From positions 1 to 64,000 of the forward strand of contig NZ_CP046525.1 of NCBI RefSeq assembly GCF_021497965.1: a stretch of 64,000 nucleotides of DNA, read 5' to 3'. Positions 33,980 through 43,183 of the stretch are shown here, piece after piece. Below the pieces are notes generated by a model. The model was not told where the DNA came from. It ran no database searches and saw only the letters and a program-made list of their open reading frames with translations. How positions within the stretch are numbered: position 1 is the stretch's first letter; every line of letters begins with the position of its first letter. Both the position numbers and the translations under genes were made by a program. Source of the DNA: Streptococcus infantis (GTDB taxonomy: Bacteria; Bacillota; Bacilli; Lactobacillales; Streptococcaceae).

Positions 33980-34968
33980 AAAAAATCGCAGTAGACGCAA
34001 TGGGTGGCGATTATGCACCACAAGCTATTGTAGAGGGTGTCAATCAAGCCCTTGCTGACTTTTCAGATATTGAGATTCAACTTTACGGAGACGAAAGTAA
34101 AATCAAGCAATATCTAACAGCTACAGACCGCGTCAGCATTATCCATACAGATGAGAAAATTGACTCTGACGATGAGCCTACAAAAGCTATCCGCAAAAAG
34201 AAAAATGCTAGTATGGTCTTGGCGGCTAAGGCAGTTAAGGACGGAGAAGCAGATGCTGTTCTCTCGGCAGGAAATACAGGAGCTTTGTTAGCAGCAGGAT
34301 TTTTCATCGTTGGTCGTATCAAAAATATCGACCGACCTGGGCTTATGTCAACATTGCCAACGATTGATGGTAAGGGGTTTGATATGCTGGATCTCGGAGC
34401 TAATGCCGAAAATACAGCTCATCATCTGCATCAATACGCTATCCTAGGTTCCTTCTATGCCAAGAATGTTCGTGGTATTGCAAATCCCCGTATTGGCCTT
34501 CTTAACAACGGTACAGAAAGCAGTAAGGGAGATCCACTACGCAAGGAAGCCTATGACTTATTAGCAGCTGACGAGAGTTTGAATTTTGTCGGGAATGTGG
34601 AAGCACGTGACTTGATGGATGGTGTTGCAGATGTAGTCGTAACCGATGGTTTCACGGGAAACGCTGTTCTCAAAGCTATTGAAGGTACTGCTATGGGGAT
34701 CATGGGATTACTTAAGAATGCCATTGTAGGTGGTGGACTTAGAGCCAAGCTCGGCGCATTCCTCCTAAAGGATAATCTCAGAGGTTTGAAAAAACAGCTC
34801 AACTATTCAGATGTTGGTGGTGCCGTCTTGTTTGGCGTTAAGGCGCCTGTTGTTAAGACTCATGGATCAAGTGACGCTAAGGCTGTATACAGTACACTTC
34901 GTCAGATTCGTACCATGCTTGAGACAGATGTAGTTGCACAGACTGCGCGTGAATTTTCAGGAGAATAA
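33976..34968 (+). CDS. plsX: Phosphate acyltransferase PlsX
   Basis: PlsX transfers acyl groups from acyl-ACP to phosphate to give acyl-phosphate for phospholipid synthesis (with PlsY). The 330-residue enzyme begins [13 protein letters not shown] and has [27 protein letters not shown], and [15 protein letters not shown]. The acyl-carrier gene follows one base after the stop, a functional pairing for its substrate. Confidence 0.97.
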   Translation: MKKIAVDAMGGDYAPQAIVEGVNQALADFSDIEIQLYGDESKIKQYLTATDRVSIIHTDEKIDSDDEPTKAIRKKKNASMVLAAKAVKDGEADAVLSAGNTGALLAAGFFIVGRIKNIDRPGLMSTLPTIDGKGFDMLDLGANAENTAHHLHQYAILGSFYAKNVRGIANPRIGLLNNGTESSKGDPLRKEAYDLLAADESLNFVGNVEARDLMDGVADVVVTDGFTGNAVLKAIEGTAMGIMGLLKNAIVGGGLRAKLGAFLLKDNLRGLKKQLNYSDVGGAVLFGVKAPVVKTHGSSDAKAVYSTLRQIRTMLETDVVAQTAREFSGE

Positions 34969-34969
34969 T

Positions 34970-35206
34970 ATGACAGATAAAGAAATTTTTGACCGTGTTG
35001 TTACGATTATCCAAGAACGTCAAGGGGAAGACTTTGTCGTAACCGAAAACTTGAGTTTGAAGGATGATTTGGATGCTGACTCTGTGGATTTGATGGAATT
35101 CATCTTAACAATCGAAGACGAATTTGGAATCGAAATCGGTGATGAAGAAATCGACAACCTCAATAGCGTCGCAGATGTATTAGCAATTATTAAAAATAGA
35201 ACATAA
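34970..35206 (+). CDS. acpP: Acyl carrier protein
   Basis: A 78-residue acidic four-helix carrier. The phosphopantetheine attachment serine is Ser38 in LDADSVDLMEF. ATG 34970 (MTDKEIFDR) is chosen because it follows an AGGAG site overlapping the plsX end. The longer open frame from 34934 would add non-homologous residues. Streptococci also have the ACP of the fab cluster; this is the plsX-linked one. Confidence 0.93.
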   Translation: MTDKEIFDRVVTIIQERQGEDFVVTENLSLKDDLDADSVDLMEFILTIEDEFGIEIGDEEIDNLNSVADVLAIIKNRT

Positions 35207-35241
35207 GAAAAAGCAACATGCTAGGCATGTTGCTTTTTCTA
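35206..35241. terminator. Bidirectional terminator between acpP and cysK
   Basis: AAAAAGCAACATGC-TAG-GCATGTTGCTTTTT: a perfect stem of at least 14 bases with A and T tails, serving both convergent genes. Confidence 0.92.
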
Positions 35242-35259
35242 ATTGGTGTATTTAGGAGA

Positions 35260-36186
35260 CTACACTTCAAATTCATAAAGTGCTGTGGATAGGTAACGTT
35301 CTCCGTTATCTGGTGCAAGTGCAAGGACTTTTTTACCTGCTCCAAGTTTTTTAGCGACTTCAATTGCTGCATAGATAGCTGCAGCAGAAGAAATACCTAC
35401 TAAGAACCCTTCTTTTCCACCGATTTCACGACCAAGTGCAAGAGCATTGTCTGATGTTACGCGAACGATACCATCGTAAGCTTTTGTGTCAAGTGTTTCT
35501 GGGATGAATCCAGCAGAGATACCTTGAATTTTATGAGGCCCAGGTTTTTCACCTGATAAGATAGCTGATTCGTCTGCCTCAACTGCAAAAACTTGAATGT
35601 TTGAATTCGCAGCTTTAAGAGCATGAGAAACACCTGAAATAGTTCCTCCAGTACCAACACCGGCAACAAAGGCATCTAAACCGTCAGCTCCGAAATCAGC
35701 TAGAATTTCAGCTCCTGTTGTTCTTTCGTGAACTTCTGGGTTAGCTTGGTTGATAAATTGCAAAGGTAGGAAACCATCACGTTCAGCAGCGATTTCTTCA
35801 GCTTTAGCAATAGCGCCTTTCATACCTTCACTTCCTGGAGTTAGAACGAGTTCAGCACCATATGCTTGGATGATTTTACGACGTTCCACACTCATTGTCT
35901 CAGGCATAACGATGACAACTTTGTAGCCTCTAGCAGCACCAACCCATGAAAGACCGATACCAGTGTTTCCGCTTGTTGCCTCTACAATAGTAGAACCAGG
36001 TTTAAGTTTGCCTTCTTGTTCAGCTTTTTCAATCATGCTTAGAGCAATGCGGTCTTTAACGGATGACCCTGGGTTAAATGCTTCTAGTTTTACGTAAACA
36101 TCTGCTGCACCCTCAGGTACGATGTTGTTCAATTTAACAATCGGTGTTCTACCGACAAGTTCAGTGATATTGTTATAAATCGCCAT
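35260..36186 (-). CDS. cysK: Cysteine synthase A
   Basis: O-acetylserine sulfhydrylase: makes cysteine from O-acetylserine and sulfide. The 308-residue enzyme has the PLP-lysine Lys44 in [11 protein letters not shown], the substrate loop TSGNTG (69-74), the phosphate loop GTGGTISG and C-terminal [13 protein letters not shown]. In pneumococcus the same gene neighbours yigZ and comFA. Its upstream region (36187-36330) holds a terminator for yigZ. Confidence 0.96.
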   Translation of the reverse strand: MAIYNNITELVGRTPIVKLNNIVPEGAADVYVKLEAFNPGSSVKDRIALSMIEKAEQEGKLKPGSTIVEATSGNTGIGLSWVGAARGYKVVIVMPETMSVERRKIIQAYGAELVLTPGSEGMKGAIAKAEEIAAERDGFLPLQFINQANPEVHERTTGAEILADFGADGLDAFVAGVGTGGTISGVSHALKAANSNIQVFAVEADESAILSGEKPGPHKIQGISAGFIPETLDTKAYDGIVRVTSDNALALGREIGGKEGFLVGISSAAAIYAAIEVAKKLGAGKKVLALAPDNGERYLSTALYEFEV

Positions 36187-36251
36187 ATTAGCACCTCTAT
36201 ATATAAGATGCTACTAGTATAACGCTATCTTTTCCTTTTGTAAAATATAGA

Positions 36252-36281
36252 AATCCTATCGAAGTGATAGGATTTTTTTAT
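36252..36281. terminator. Terminator between yigZ and cysK
   Basis: TCCTATC-GAAG-TGATAGGA stem, then a T-run on the plus strand. On the minus strand the same stem is followed by only a few T, so direction is uncertain. Confidence 0.55.
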
Positions 36282-36332
36282 ACCGGATATAAAAGAGTAA
36301 GGTTAGATAAATAAGGCAGTATTTCCGTTATT

Positions 36333-36968
36333 TTATCCTAAGTTTATAGGAACCTCGACTTCTCGTAAACCTTGATCTGTTAAGGTGACTTTCCCATTGA
36401 AAAATTCTATAAGCGAAGATTTAATATCTTCTTTATCTTCCTTATCAACAAAGATGATTGTCTCAACTTGATCTGTAAAATTGGTTTCAAGTTCCATAAG
36501 ATTATGTTCTTTAAGAAAGTTTCCATATTCTTGATATTGGGCATAACTCATTTGAATTTGAATCCCTGCTTGTTCTTTAATTTCTACAATTCCAATTTCT
36601 TTAACAGCTAAAGCGACACTACCAGCATAAGCGCGAATGAGCCCCCCAGCACCTAGCTTAATACCACCGAAATAACGGGTAACAACTACACAGACATTGG
36701 TTAAATTATGATTTTCTAACACTCCAAGCATTGGTACTCCAGCAGTTCCGCTTGGTTCTCCATCGTCACTAGTTCGTTTAATTTCACTGCGCTCACCAAT
36801 AATAAAAGCAGAGCAGTTGTGGGTCGCTTTATAGTGTTCTTTCTTAATAGCAGTGATGAAGGCACGGGCTTCCTCCTCGCTATAGACACGCTTTGCATGG
36901 CAAATAAAGCGGGATTTTTTGATTTCTTCTTGGACTTGTCCGTCCTCTTTAATTGTTCTACATTCCAT
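36333..36968 (-). CDS. YigZ/IMPACT family protein
   Basis: A 211-residue protein of the YigZ (UPF0029) family. The N-terminal IMPACT domain has KKSRFICHAKRV, THNCSAFIIGER, DDGEPSGTAGVPMLGVLE, and VVVTRYFGGIKLGAGGLIRAY, all hallmarks. A DUF1949-type ferredoxin-like C-terminal domain follows. Role is unclear; nucleic-acid binding or translation-related functions have been proposed. It is divergent from comFA, 55 bases apart. Confidence 0.93.
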   Translation of the reverse strand: MECRTIKEDGQVQEEIKKSRFICHAKRVYSEEEARAFITAIKKEHYKATHNCSAFIIGERSEIKRTSDDGEPSGTAGVPMLGVLENHNLTNVCVVVTRYFGGIKLGAGGLIRAYAGSVALAVKEIGIVEIKEQAGIQIQMSYAQYQEYGNFLKEHNLMELETNFTDQVETIIFVDKEDKEDIKSSLIEFFNGKVTLTDQGLREVEVPINLG

Positions 36969-37008
36969 AATGTTATTGTACTAAAAATTAGGATAAAGTT
37001 CTAGATTT

Positions 37009-37016
37009 TACGAATA
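37009..37016 (+). promoter_or_regulatory. ComX (SigX) cin-box of comFA
   Basis: TACGAATA, a perfect match to the consensus, preceded by TTT. Only seven bases separate it from the annotated comFA start. As the box works at -10, transcription would begin at about the A of the ATG. Confidence 0.93.
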
Positions 37017-37023
37017 AAGAAGT

Positions 37024-38322
37024 ATGAAAATAAACCCAAATTATCTAGGTCGACTTTTTACTGAAGATGAATTAAGTATGGAAGAACATCAGTTAGCAGT
37101 GAAACTCCCAAGTATGCGAAAAGAGAAGGGAAAACTAGTTTGTCAACGATGTGATAGTGTGATTCAAGAAGAATGGTTATTGCCCATTGATGCATACTAC
37201 TGTCGAGAATGTCTGTTGATGAAGCGAGTTAGGAGTGATCAAGGTTTATATTATTTCCCTCAGGAAGAATTTCCAAAACAAGAGGTTCTTAAATGGCAGG
37301 GACAATTGACTCCATTTCAAGAGAAAGTATCAAAAGGATTACTTAAAGCTGTAGAAAGTCAGCAGCCAACTTTAGTTCATGCCGTGACTGGCGCTGGGAA
37401 AACAGAGATGATTTATGAAGTTGTGGCAAAAGTCATTAATGATGGTGGGGCAGTTTGTTTAGCGAGCCCCCGGATAGATGTTTGTTTGGAGTTATATAAA
37501 CGACTACAAAATGATTTTGCCTGTAAAATCGCGTTGTTACATGGGGAATCTGAACCATATTTTCGGACACCTCTAGTTGTTGCAACGACTCACCAGTTAT
37601 TAAAATTCTATCAAGCTTTTGATTTACTAATAGTTGATGAAGTTGATGCTTTTCCCTATGTTGACAACAAGATGCTTTACAAAGCTGTAAAGAATTGTGT
37701 AAAGGAAAACGGACTCAGCATTTTCCTTACAGCTACCTCTACAGATGAATTGGATAAAAAGGTTCGCTTAGGAGAGTTGAAAAGGTTAAGTTTACCAAGG
37801 CGGTTTCATGGTAACCCCTTAATAATTCCCAAACCAGTCTGGCTATCTGAATTGGACAATTACTTAGACAAACATCGTCTACCACCCAAATTAAAAAGCT
37901 ATATAGAAAAACAACGAAAATCAGGCTATCCATTACTCATTTTCGCTTCAGAGATTAAAAAAGGAGAGAAGTTAAAGGAAATCTTGCAGCTGCAGTTTCC
38001 AAATGAGAAAATAGGCTTCGTATCGTCTGTTACAGAAGATCGATTAGAACAAGTTCAAGCATTTAGAGATAGAGAATTAACCATCTTGATAAGTACAACA
38101 ATATTGGAACGTGGAGTTACCTTTCCATGTGTAGACGTAATGGTTGTCGAAGCAAATCATCGCCTCTTTACAAAATCGAGTTTAATTCAAATTGGAGGAC
38201 GAGTTGGACGCAGCATGGATAGACCAACTGGAGATTTAATTTTCTTTCATAATGGATTAAATCGTTCGATTAAAAATGCCATAAAAGAAATTAAGTTGAT
38301 GAATAAGGAGGCAGGTTTATGA
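37024..38322 (+). CDS. comFA: Competence helicase ComFA
   Basis: ComFA is a DEAD-like ATPase that drives single-stranded DNA uptake. The 432-residue protein has a zinc finger (Cys40, 43, 60, 63 in CQRC...YYCREC), Walker A AVTGAGKTEM, the DEVD box LLIVDEVDAFP, LTATST (motif III), and motif VI QIGGRVGRSMDRP. The start ATG 37024 has no proper Shine-Dalgarno and lies at the predicted transcription start. A downstream in-frame ATG exists at 37078, but homologues begin M-K-x-NPNYLGR, which supports 37024. Confidence 0.96.
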   Translation: MKINPNYLGRLFTEDELSMEEHQLAVKLPSMRKEKGKLVCQRCDSVIQEEWLLPIDAYYCRECLLMKRVRSDQGLYYFPQEEFPKQEVLKWQGQLTPFQEKVSKGLLKAVESQQPTLVHAVTGAGKTEMIYEVVAKVINDGGAVCLASPRIDVCLELYKRLQNDFACKIALLHGESEPYFRTPLVVATTHQLLKFYQAFDLLIVDEVDAFPYVDNKMLYKAVKNCVKENGLSIFLTATSTDELDKKVRLGELKRLSLPRRFHGNPLIIPKPVWLSELDNYLDKHRLPPKLKSYIEKQRKSGYPLLIFASEIKKGEKLKEILQLQFPNEKIGFVSSVTEDRLEQVQAFRDRELTILISTTILERGVTFPCVDVMVVEANHRLFTKSSLIQIGGRVGRSMDRPTGDLIFFHNGLNRSIKNAIKEIKLMNKEAGL

Positions 38323-38981
38323 CTTGCTTACTATGTGGACAACACTTGGGAAGTAATTTAACCTTTAGAAATCTTCTTTTTTTAAAAAAGGAGGCAGGTT
38401 CGCTCTGTTTTACGTGCTCCTCAAGTTTCGAAAAAATAGGAGAAGAACATTGTCCAACCTGCTATAAAGCAGGAGTGTCAACCTCGTGTCAAGATTGTCA
38501 ACTTTGGTGTAAAGAAGGGATTGATGTCAGTCATGAAGCGATTTTTACTTATAATCAAGCAATGAAGGATTACTTTAGCCGCTACAAGTTTGATGGAGAT
38601 TATATTCTTAGAAAGATTTTTGCTTCAATTTTAAAAGATAAACTGCGAAAGTATAAAGAGTTTCAAATCCTTCTCATTCCCTTGAGTCCAGAGAGATTCT
38701 CTAAAAGGGGATTTAATCAGGTTGAGGGCTTAATAGAAACTACAGGTTTATCCTATCTGGATTTATTAGGAAAAAGTGAAGTGAAAGCAAGCTCTTCAAA
38801 AAATCGTTCAGAACGTTTAGCCACAGAACTCCCATTTTTTATTAAAAACGGCGTTACGATCCCAAAGAAAATTTTATTAATTGATGATATTTATACGACA
38901 GGTGCGACTGTTAATCGTGTCAAGAGTATGCTAGAGAATGCAGGAGCAGAAGAGGTTAGAACATTTTCCCTCGTAAGATGA
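38319..38981 (+). CDS. comFC: Competence protein ComFC (phosphoribosyltransferase-like)
   Basis: A 220-residue ComF-family protein required for transformation. An N-terminal zinc-type cysteine cluster (CLLCGQHL, CFTC, CPTC, CQDC) precedes a PRTase domain with the PRPP loop LLIDDIYTTGATV. It overlaps comFA by four bases (ATGA), so it is translationally coupled and shares the cin-box. Confidence 0.96.
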   Translation: MTCLLCGQHLGSNLTFRNLLFLKKEAGSLCFTCSSSFEKIGEEHCPTCYKAGVSTSCQDCQLWCKEGIDVSHEAIFTYNQAMKDYFSRYKFDGDYILRKIFASILKDKLRKYKEFQILLIPLSPERFSKRGFNQVEGLIETTGLSYLDLLGKSEVKASSSKNRSERLATELPFFIKNGVTIPKKILLIDDIYTTGATVNRVKSMLENAGAEEVRTFSLVR

Positions 38982-38990
38982 GGAAAAAGA

Positions 38991-39019
38991 TTGCAATAAT
39001 TTTTTGAAAGCGTTATAAT
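38991..39019 (+). promoter_or_regulatory. hpf promoter with an overlapping cre-like site
   Basis: TTGCAA (38991-38996), 17 bases, TATAAT (39014-39019). TGAAAGCGTTATAA (39005-39018) lies across the spacer and -10 and fits the CcpA cre consensus at all but one position, so catabolite control of hpf is possible. Confidence 0.6.
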
Positions 39020-39060
39020 AAATATAGAAAAACAAATATGTTTAGAAAGAAGGTACTTAT

Positions 39061-39609
39061 ATGATTAAATATAGTATCCGTGGTGAAAACCTAGAAGTAA
39101 CAGAAGCAATTCGTGATTATGTAGTTTCTAAACTCGAAAAGATCGAAAAATACTTCCAAGCAGATCAAGAACTAGATGCACGTGTAAATTTGAAAGTGTA
39201 TCGTGAAAAGACTGCTAAGGTAGAAGTAACAATTCCACTTGGATCTATTACTCTTCGTGCAGAAGATGTTTCTCAAGATATGTATGGATCCATTGATTTG
39301 GTAACAGATAAGATTGAACGTCAAATTCGTAAAAATAAAACAAAAATTGAACGTAAGAACAGAAACAAAGTTTCTACTAGCCAATTATTTACAGATGCTT
39401 TAGTTGAAGATTCAGATGTTGCTCAAGCTAAAGTTGTTCGTTCAAAACATATTGATTTAAAACCAATGGACCTTGAAGAAGCACTTCTTCAAATGGATTT
39501 ATTGGGTCATGACTTCTTCATTTACATCGATGTTGAGGACGAAACAACTAATGTAATTTACCGTCGTGAAGATGGAGACATTGGCCTTCTTGAAGCAAAA
39601 GAATCATAA
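39061..39609 (+). CDS. hpf: Ribosome hibernation promoting factor, long form
   Basis: The 182-residue long HPF dimerises 70S ribosomes to inactive 100S in slow growth. N-terminal domain: SIRGENLEVTEAIRDYVVSKLEKIEKYF. After a charged linker comes the C-terminal dimerisation domain (KPMDLEEALLQMDLLGHDFFIYID...VIYRREDGDIGLLE). It follows comFC, as in pneumococcus. In pneumococcus gdpP is next; here a 10-kb block intervenes. Confidence 0.95.
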   Translation: MIKYSIRGENLEVTEAIRDYVVSKLEKIEKYFQADQELDARVNLKVYREKTAKVEVTIPLGSITLRAEDVSQDMYGSIDLVTDKIERQIRKNKTKIERKNRNKVSTSQLFTDALVEDSDVAQAKVVRSKHIDLKPMDLEEALLQMDLLGHDFFIYIDVEDETTNVIYRREDGDIGLLEAKES

Positions 39610-39629
39610 GATATTGTCGTTTAATATAT

Positions 39630-39657
39630 AAGTGGGCTGTTGAAAACAGCTCACTTA
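39630..39657 (+). terminator. Hairpin terminator after hpf
   Basis: AAGTGGGCTGTT-GAAA-AACAGCTCACTT, a 12-base stem with one G-T pair, followed by ATTTGATTTT. Confidence 0.75.
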
Positions 39658-39673
39658 TTTGATTTTACAAAGA

Positions 39674-39702
39674 TATAAGTTGGAGTATTAACTCAACTTA
39701 TA
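39674..39702. promoter_or_regulatory. Dyad TATAAGTT...AACTTATA upstream of the acyl-CoA operon
   Basis: TATAAGTT (39674-39681) and AACTTATA (39695-39702) are exact complements, with an inner GAGT/ACTC pair. The same half-sites occur in the promoter of the enoyl-CoA hydratase gene (43309-43329). This is a candidate operator for the LysR-type regulator of the cluster. Confidence 0.5.
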
Positions 39703-39731
39703 GGGCTATTTACTTTAATTAAGTAGACAAA

Positions 39732-39796
39732 AGAAAGCGCTTTAAGTTAAAATAGTCATGTCAACAAATATTGAGCGTAAAAATGTAAGCGCTCTA
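39732..39796. promoter_or_regulatory. Two cre-like sites upstream of the acyl-CoA dehydrogenase gene
   Basis: AGAAAGCGCTTTAA (39732-39745) and TGTAAGCGCTCTAA (39783-39796) each match the CcpA consensus TGWAARCGYTWNCW at about 12 of 14 positions. Two such sites in 65 bases imply carbon catabolite repression of the operon. Confidence 0.75.
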
Positions 39797-39825
39797 AAAT
39801 TAATTTATTACAAAGGAGTCCACAG

Positions 39826-41034
39826 ATGGCAACTAAAGAAGAAATCTTGCGCGAATTATATCCAGAGGATCTATTCCACTATGCAGATGGTTTAACATTG
39901 GGAGAAGCAGAAGTTTTACAAGAAACTCGTCGTTTGATTGAAAAACACCTTCGTCCTGTAATTAATGAATATTGGGAAGCACCTGATTTCCCATTCGAAC
40001 AATTTTACGCTGTAGCAAAAGGCGCACAAATCATGAACAACCCTAAATTGTTCGAAGGACGAGAAGGAAACTACAAACCATCAGAACTTTACATCGCATT
40101 CTTGTACCTTGAATTAGGTCGTTTCGATGCTTCTATGGCAACATTCTTCACAGTACATGGTGGACTTTGCTACAACACAATCTTGCTTGGTGGTGATGAG
40201 CGTCAACAAAAAGAATTCCTTCCTAAATTGGCTGCATTTGACTGGCAAGGATGTTTCGCTTTGACTGAGCCATTGTCAGGTTCTGACATCGCTGGTGGTC
40301 TTGCTACAACAGCTGAGCGCGTTGGAGACAAATGGATCTTGAACGGTGAAAAACGTTGGATCGGTGGATCAGACACAGCTGACGTTGTTCCAGTATTCGC
40401 TCGCGACGTTGAAGATGGACGCGTGAAATGTTTCATCGTTCGTAAAGGTGCTCCAGGATACCACGCTGAGCCAATCCCTCACAAAGTTTCTCTTCGTTGC
40501 GTACGTAATGGTCACATTACTATGAAGAATGTTGAAGTTCCAGATTCAGACCGTTTGGTAAACATCAACGGATTTGGCGACGTAGCTCGTATCTTGACAT
40601 TTACTCGTGCTGACGTTGCTCACATTGCAACTGCAATCACTTGTGGTTCATTTGTTGCAGCTCTTAAATACGCTAAAGACCGTCAACAATTCAAACGTCC
40701 AATTGCTTCATTCCAGATCGTTCAAGAAAAATTGGCTAGAATGCAAGCTAACGCAGTAGCAGCACTTTCTTACTCAGCTCGTATCGCAGAAATGCAAGAA
40801 GCTGGTAACGAATTGATGCTTAACTCTGCACTTGCTAAATTGCATAACTCATTGGTAATGCGTGAAACAGTTGCCCTTGCACGTGAAACATGTGGTGGTA
40901 ACGGAATCACTCTTGAAACTGACGTAGCTCGCTTCTTTGCAGATGCTGAAGCAATCTACACTTACGAAGGTTCTCACGAAGTGAACGCATTGATCGTTGG
41001 TCGTGAACTCACTGGTGTCGGTGCATTCGTATAA
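39826..41034 (+). CDS. Acyl-CoA dehydrogenase/oxidase, glutaryl-CoA-dehydrogenase-like subgroup
   Basis: The 402-residue flavoenzyme introduces a 2,3-double bond in short acyl-CoA. FAD/substrate motifs CFALTEPLSGSDIAGG and WIGGSD, and the catalytic-base motif TYEGSHEVNALIVGRELTGVGAF, place it in the GCDH/ACX4 subgroup (Glu of YEG present). The arginine that holds the glutaryl carboxylate in GCDH (YRSAMSVQ) aligns by eye with Ala in FDASMATFF, so glutaryl-CoA is an unlikely substrate. No etfAB lies nearby, which leaves an oxygen-using oxidase (as for ACX4) possible. It is the first gene of the cluster, after two cre sites and an AAGGAG site. Confidence 0.85.
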   Translation: MATKEEILRELYPEDLFHYADGLTLGEAEVLQETRRLIEKHLRPVINEYWEAPDFPFEQFYAVAKGAQIMNNPKLFEGREGNYKPSELYIAFLYLELGRFDASMATFFTVHGGLCYNTILLGGDERQQKEFLPKLAAFDWQGCFALTEPLSGSDIAGGLATTAERVGDKWILNGEKRWIGGSDTADVVPVFARDVEDGRVKCFIVRKGAPGYHAEPIPHKVSLRCVRNGHITMKNVEVPDSDRLVNINGFGDVARILTFTRADVAHIATAITCGSFVAALKYAKDRQQFKRPIASFQIVQEKLARMQANAVAALSYSARIAEMQEAGNELMLNSALAKLHNSLVMRETVALARETCGGNGITLETDVARFFADAEAIYTYEGSHEVNALIVGRELTGVGAFV

Positions 41035-41137
41035 TTCGTATAATAATGAATTTGGAACGGTTGCTTAGCATTTGCTGAAAGACCGTTCCGATTCTTTCTT
41101 TATAAACTTTATATATTAAAATGAATAGGAGAAAAAA

Positions 41138-41986
41138 ATGAGTATTTCTAAAGTAATGATCATTGGTTCTGGTCAAATGGGTAGCGGAATCGCGCAAGTA
41201 TTCGCTCAATCTGGTTTTACAGTATACCTTAATGACATTAAAGAAGAATTTGTACAAAGAGGGATTGATAATATCACTAAACAATTGGCTCGTTCAGTAG
41301 AAAAAGGACGTATGTCAGAAGAAGAAAAAGGAAAAATCTTGGGTAACTTGATTCCTTCAACTTCTTACGAAGATGCTAAAAACGTTCAATTGGTTATTGA
41401 AGCAGCTACAGAAAACAGAGATATCAAACTCAGCATCTTTAAACAATTGGATGAAATTACTGCTCCTGAAACAATTTTGGCTTCTAACACATCATCTCTT
41501 TCTATTACGGATATTGCTGCGGCTACAGTTCATCAAGAACGTGTAATTGGTATGCACTTCTTCAACCCAGCACCAGTTATGAAGTTAGTTGAAGTGATTC
41601 GTGCTCTTCAAACTTCAGATGAAGTTGTAAAAGCAGTTCGCGAATTGACTGAAAAAATTGGAAAAACTGCAGTTGACGTTAAAGACTCTTATGGATTTGT
41701 TGTTAACCGTGTGTTGATCCCAATGATTAACGAAGCTATCTTTATCCTGGGTGAAGGTGTTGCTTCTGCAGAAGAAATTGATGAAGCTATGAAATTGGGT
41801 GCAAACCATCCAATTGGCCCATTGGCACTTGCTGACTTGATCGGATTGGATGTATGTTTGGCAATCATGGGAGTATTGAATAACGGCTTCGGTGATCCTA
41901 AATACCGTCCAGCACCACTATTGAAGAAAATGGTTGAAGCTGGTAAACTAGGTCGTAAGACTAAAGAAGGATTCTTTAAATACTAA
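41138..41986 (+). CDS. hbd: 3-hydroxybutyryl-CoA dehydrogenase
   Basis: A 282-residue NAD(P)-dependent enzyme interconverting acetoacetyl-CoA and 3-hydroxybutyryl-CoA. It has the Rossmann motif [18 protein letters not shown] (about 8-25), the region [15 protein letters not shown], the catalytic His in [17 protein letters not shown], and C-terminal dimerisation domain with [12 protein letters not shown]. Length and sequence style are those of clostridial Hbd/PaaH. It lies 104 bases after the acyl-CoA dehydrogenase gene, with its own AGGAG site. Confidence 0.94.
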   Translation: MSISKVMIIGSGQMGSGIAQVFAQSGFTVYLNDIKEEFVQRGIDNITKQLARSVEKGRMSEEEKGKILGNLIPSTSYEDAKNVQLVIEAATENRDIKLSIFKQLDEITAPETILASNTSSLSITDIAAATVHQERVIGMHFFNPAPVMKLVEVIRALQTSDEVVKAVRELTEKIGKTAVDVKDSYGFVVNRVLIPMINEAIFILGEGVASAEEIDEAMKLGANHPIGPLALADLIGLDVCLAIMGVLNNGFGDPKYRPAPLLKKMVEAGKLGRKTKEGFFKY

Positions 41987-42004
41987 GATTATAAGGAGCA
42001 AATA

Positions 42005-43183
42005 ATGAAAGAAGCAGTTATTGTTGCAGCGGTTCGTACACCTCTAGGTGCCTTCGGTGGAAGCTTGAAAGATGTTCCTGCTGTTGATTTGGGAAGTTTA
42101 GTTATCAAGAGCGCTATCGAAAGAGCAAACTTGAAACCAGAACAAGTTGATGAAGTTATCATGGGTAACGTCCTTGGTGCAGGCCTTGGACAAAACGTTG
42201 CACGTCAAATGAGTGTTAACGCGGGTATCCCAGTTGCTTCTCCAGCATTCACTATTAACAAAGTTTGTGGATCTGGTTTGAAAGCAGTTCAATTGGCAGC
42301 TCAAGCAGTATTGTGTGGAGATGCTGATATCGTTGTAGCCGGTGGGGCTGAAAACATGAGCCAAGCTCCTTATGTCCTTCCAAACCAACGTTGGGGCGCC
42401 CGTATGGGAGACTCCCAAGTAGTAGACACTATGCTTCGTGATGGCTTGACAGATGCCTTTGGATCCTTCCATATGGGAATTACAGCTGAAAACGTTGCTG
42501 AACAATATGGCATTACACGTGAAGACCAAGATAACTTTGCTGTGCAATCTCAAAAACGTGCAGTTGCAGCTATTGAAGCTGGTCGTTTTAAAGAAGAAAT
42601 CGTTCCTGTTGAAATTCCGCAACGTAAAGGCGATCCTATCGTATTTGATACAGATGAATTCCCAAGAAAAGATGCTTCATTTGAAGGACTTTCTAAACTT
42701 CGTCCAGTATTCAAAAAAGATGGTACTGTAACAGCTGGTAATGCTTCAGGTATCAACGATGGTGCTGCAGCAGTTGTAGTTATGAGTGCTGAAAAAGCTA
42801 AAGAATTGGGAGTTCCAGTTTTGGCAACTATCAAATCTTACGCAAGCGCTGGTCTTGATCCAAAAGTGATGGGTTGCGGTCCAATCTACGCATCTCGTAA
42901 AGCACTTGAAAAAGGTGGATTTACAGTTGCAGATCTTGACTTGGTAGAATCAAACGAAGCATTTGCGGCTCAAGCGTGTGCAGTTGGTAAAGAACTAGGT
43001 CTTGACCCAGAAAAAGTTAACGTTAACGGTGGAGCTATTGCCCTTGGACACCCAATTGGTGCTTCAGGATGCCGTATCTTGGTTACTCTTCTTCATGAAA
43101 TGGAAAAACGTGATGCAAAACGTGGTCTTGCTACACTTTGTATCGGTGGAGGAATGGGTACTGCAGTTATCGTAGAACGTTAA
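42005..43183 (+). CDS. Acetyl-CoA acetyltransferase (thiolase)
   Basis: Interconverts two acetyl-CoA with acetoacetyl-CoA. The 392-residue thiolase has the acyl-cysteine in [14 protein letters not shown] (about residue 88), [15 protein letters not shown] with the catalytic His, and the second cysteine in [11 protein letters not shown]. The N-terminal [13 protein letters not shown] is typical of the biosynthetic/AtoB type. It lies 18 bases after hbd. A conventional mevalonate-type thiolase is usually found elsewhere in streptococci, so this is probably a second, pathway-specific copy. Confidence 0.95.
   Translation: MKEAVIVAAVRTPLGAFGGSLKDVPAVDLGSLVIKSAIERANLKPEQVDEVIMGNVLGAGLGQNVARQMSVNAGIPVASPAFTINKVCGSGLKAVQLAAQAVLCGDADIVVAGGAENMSQAPYVLPNQRWGARMGDSQVVDTMLRDGLTDAFGSFHMGITAENVAEQYGITREDQDNFAVQSQKRAVAAIEAGRFKEEIVPVEIPQRKGDPIVFDTDEFPRKDASFEGLSKLRPVFKKDGTVTAGNASGINDGAAAVVVMSAEKAKELGVPVLATIKSYASAGLDPKVMGCGPIYASRKALEKGGFTVADLDLVESNEAFAAQACAVGKELGLDPEKVNVNGGAIALGHPIGASGCRILVTLLHEMEKRDAKRGLATLCIGGGMGTAVIVER

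Noticed and set aside
39826-41034. Calling the first acyl-CoA dehydrogenase a true glutaryl-CoA dehydrogenase
   Set aside because: Its C-terminus fits that subgroup, but the arginine that binds the distal carboxylate appears to be missing.
42098-42622. A 174-residue antisense frame within the thiolase gene
   Set aside because: Codon-bias shadow. The sense strand encodes intact thiolase motifs.
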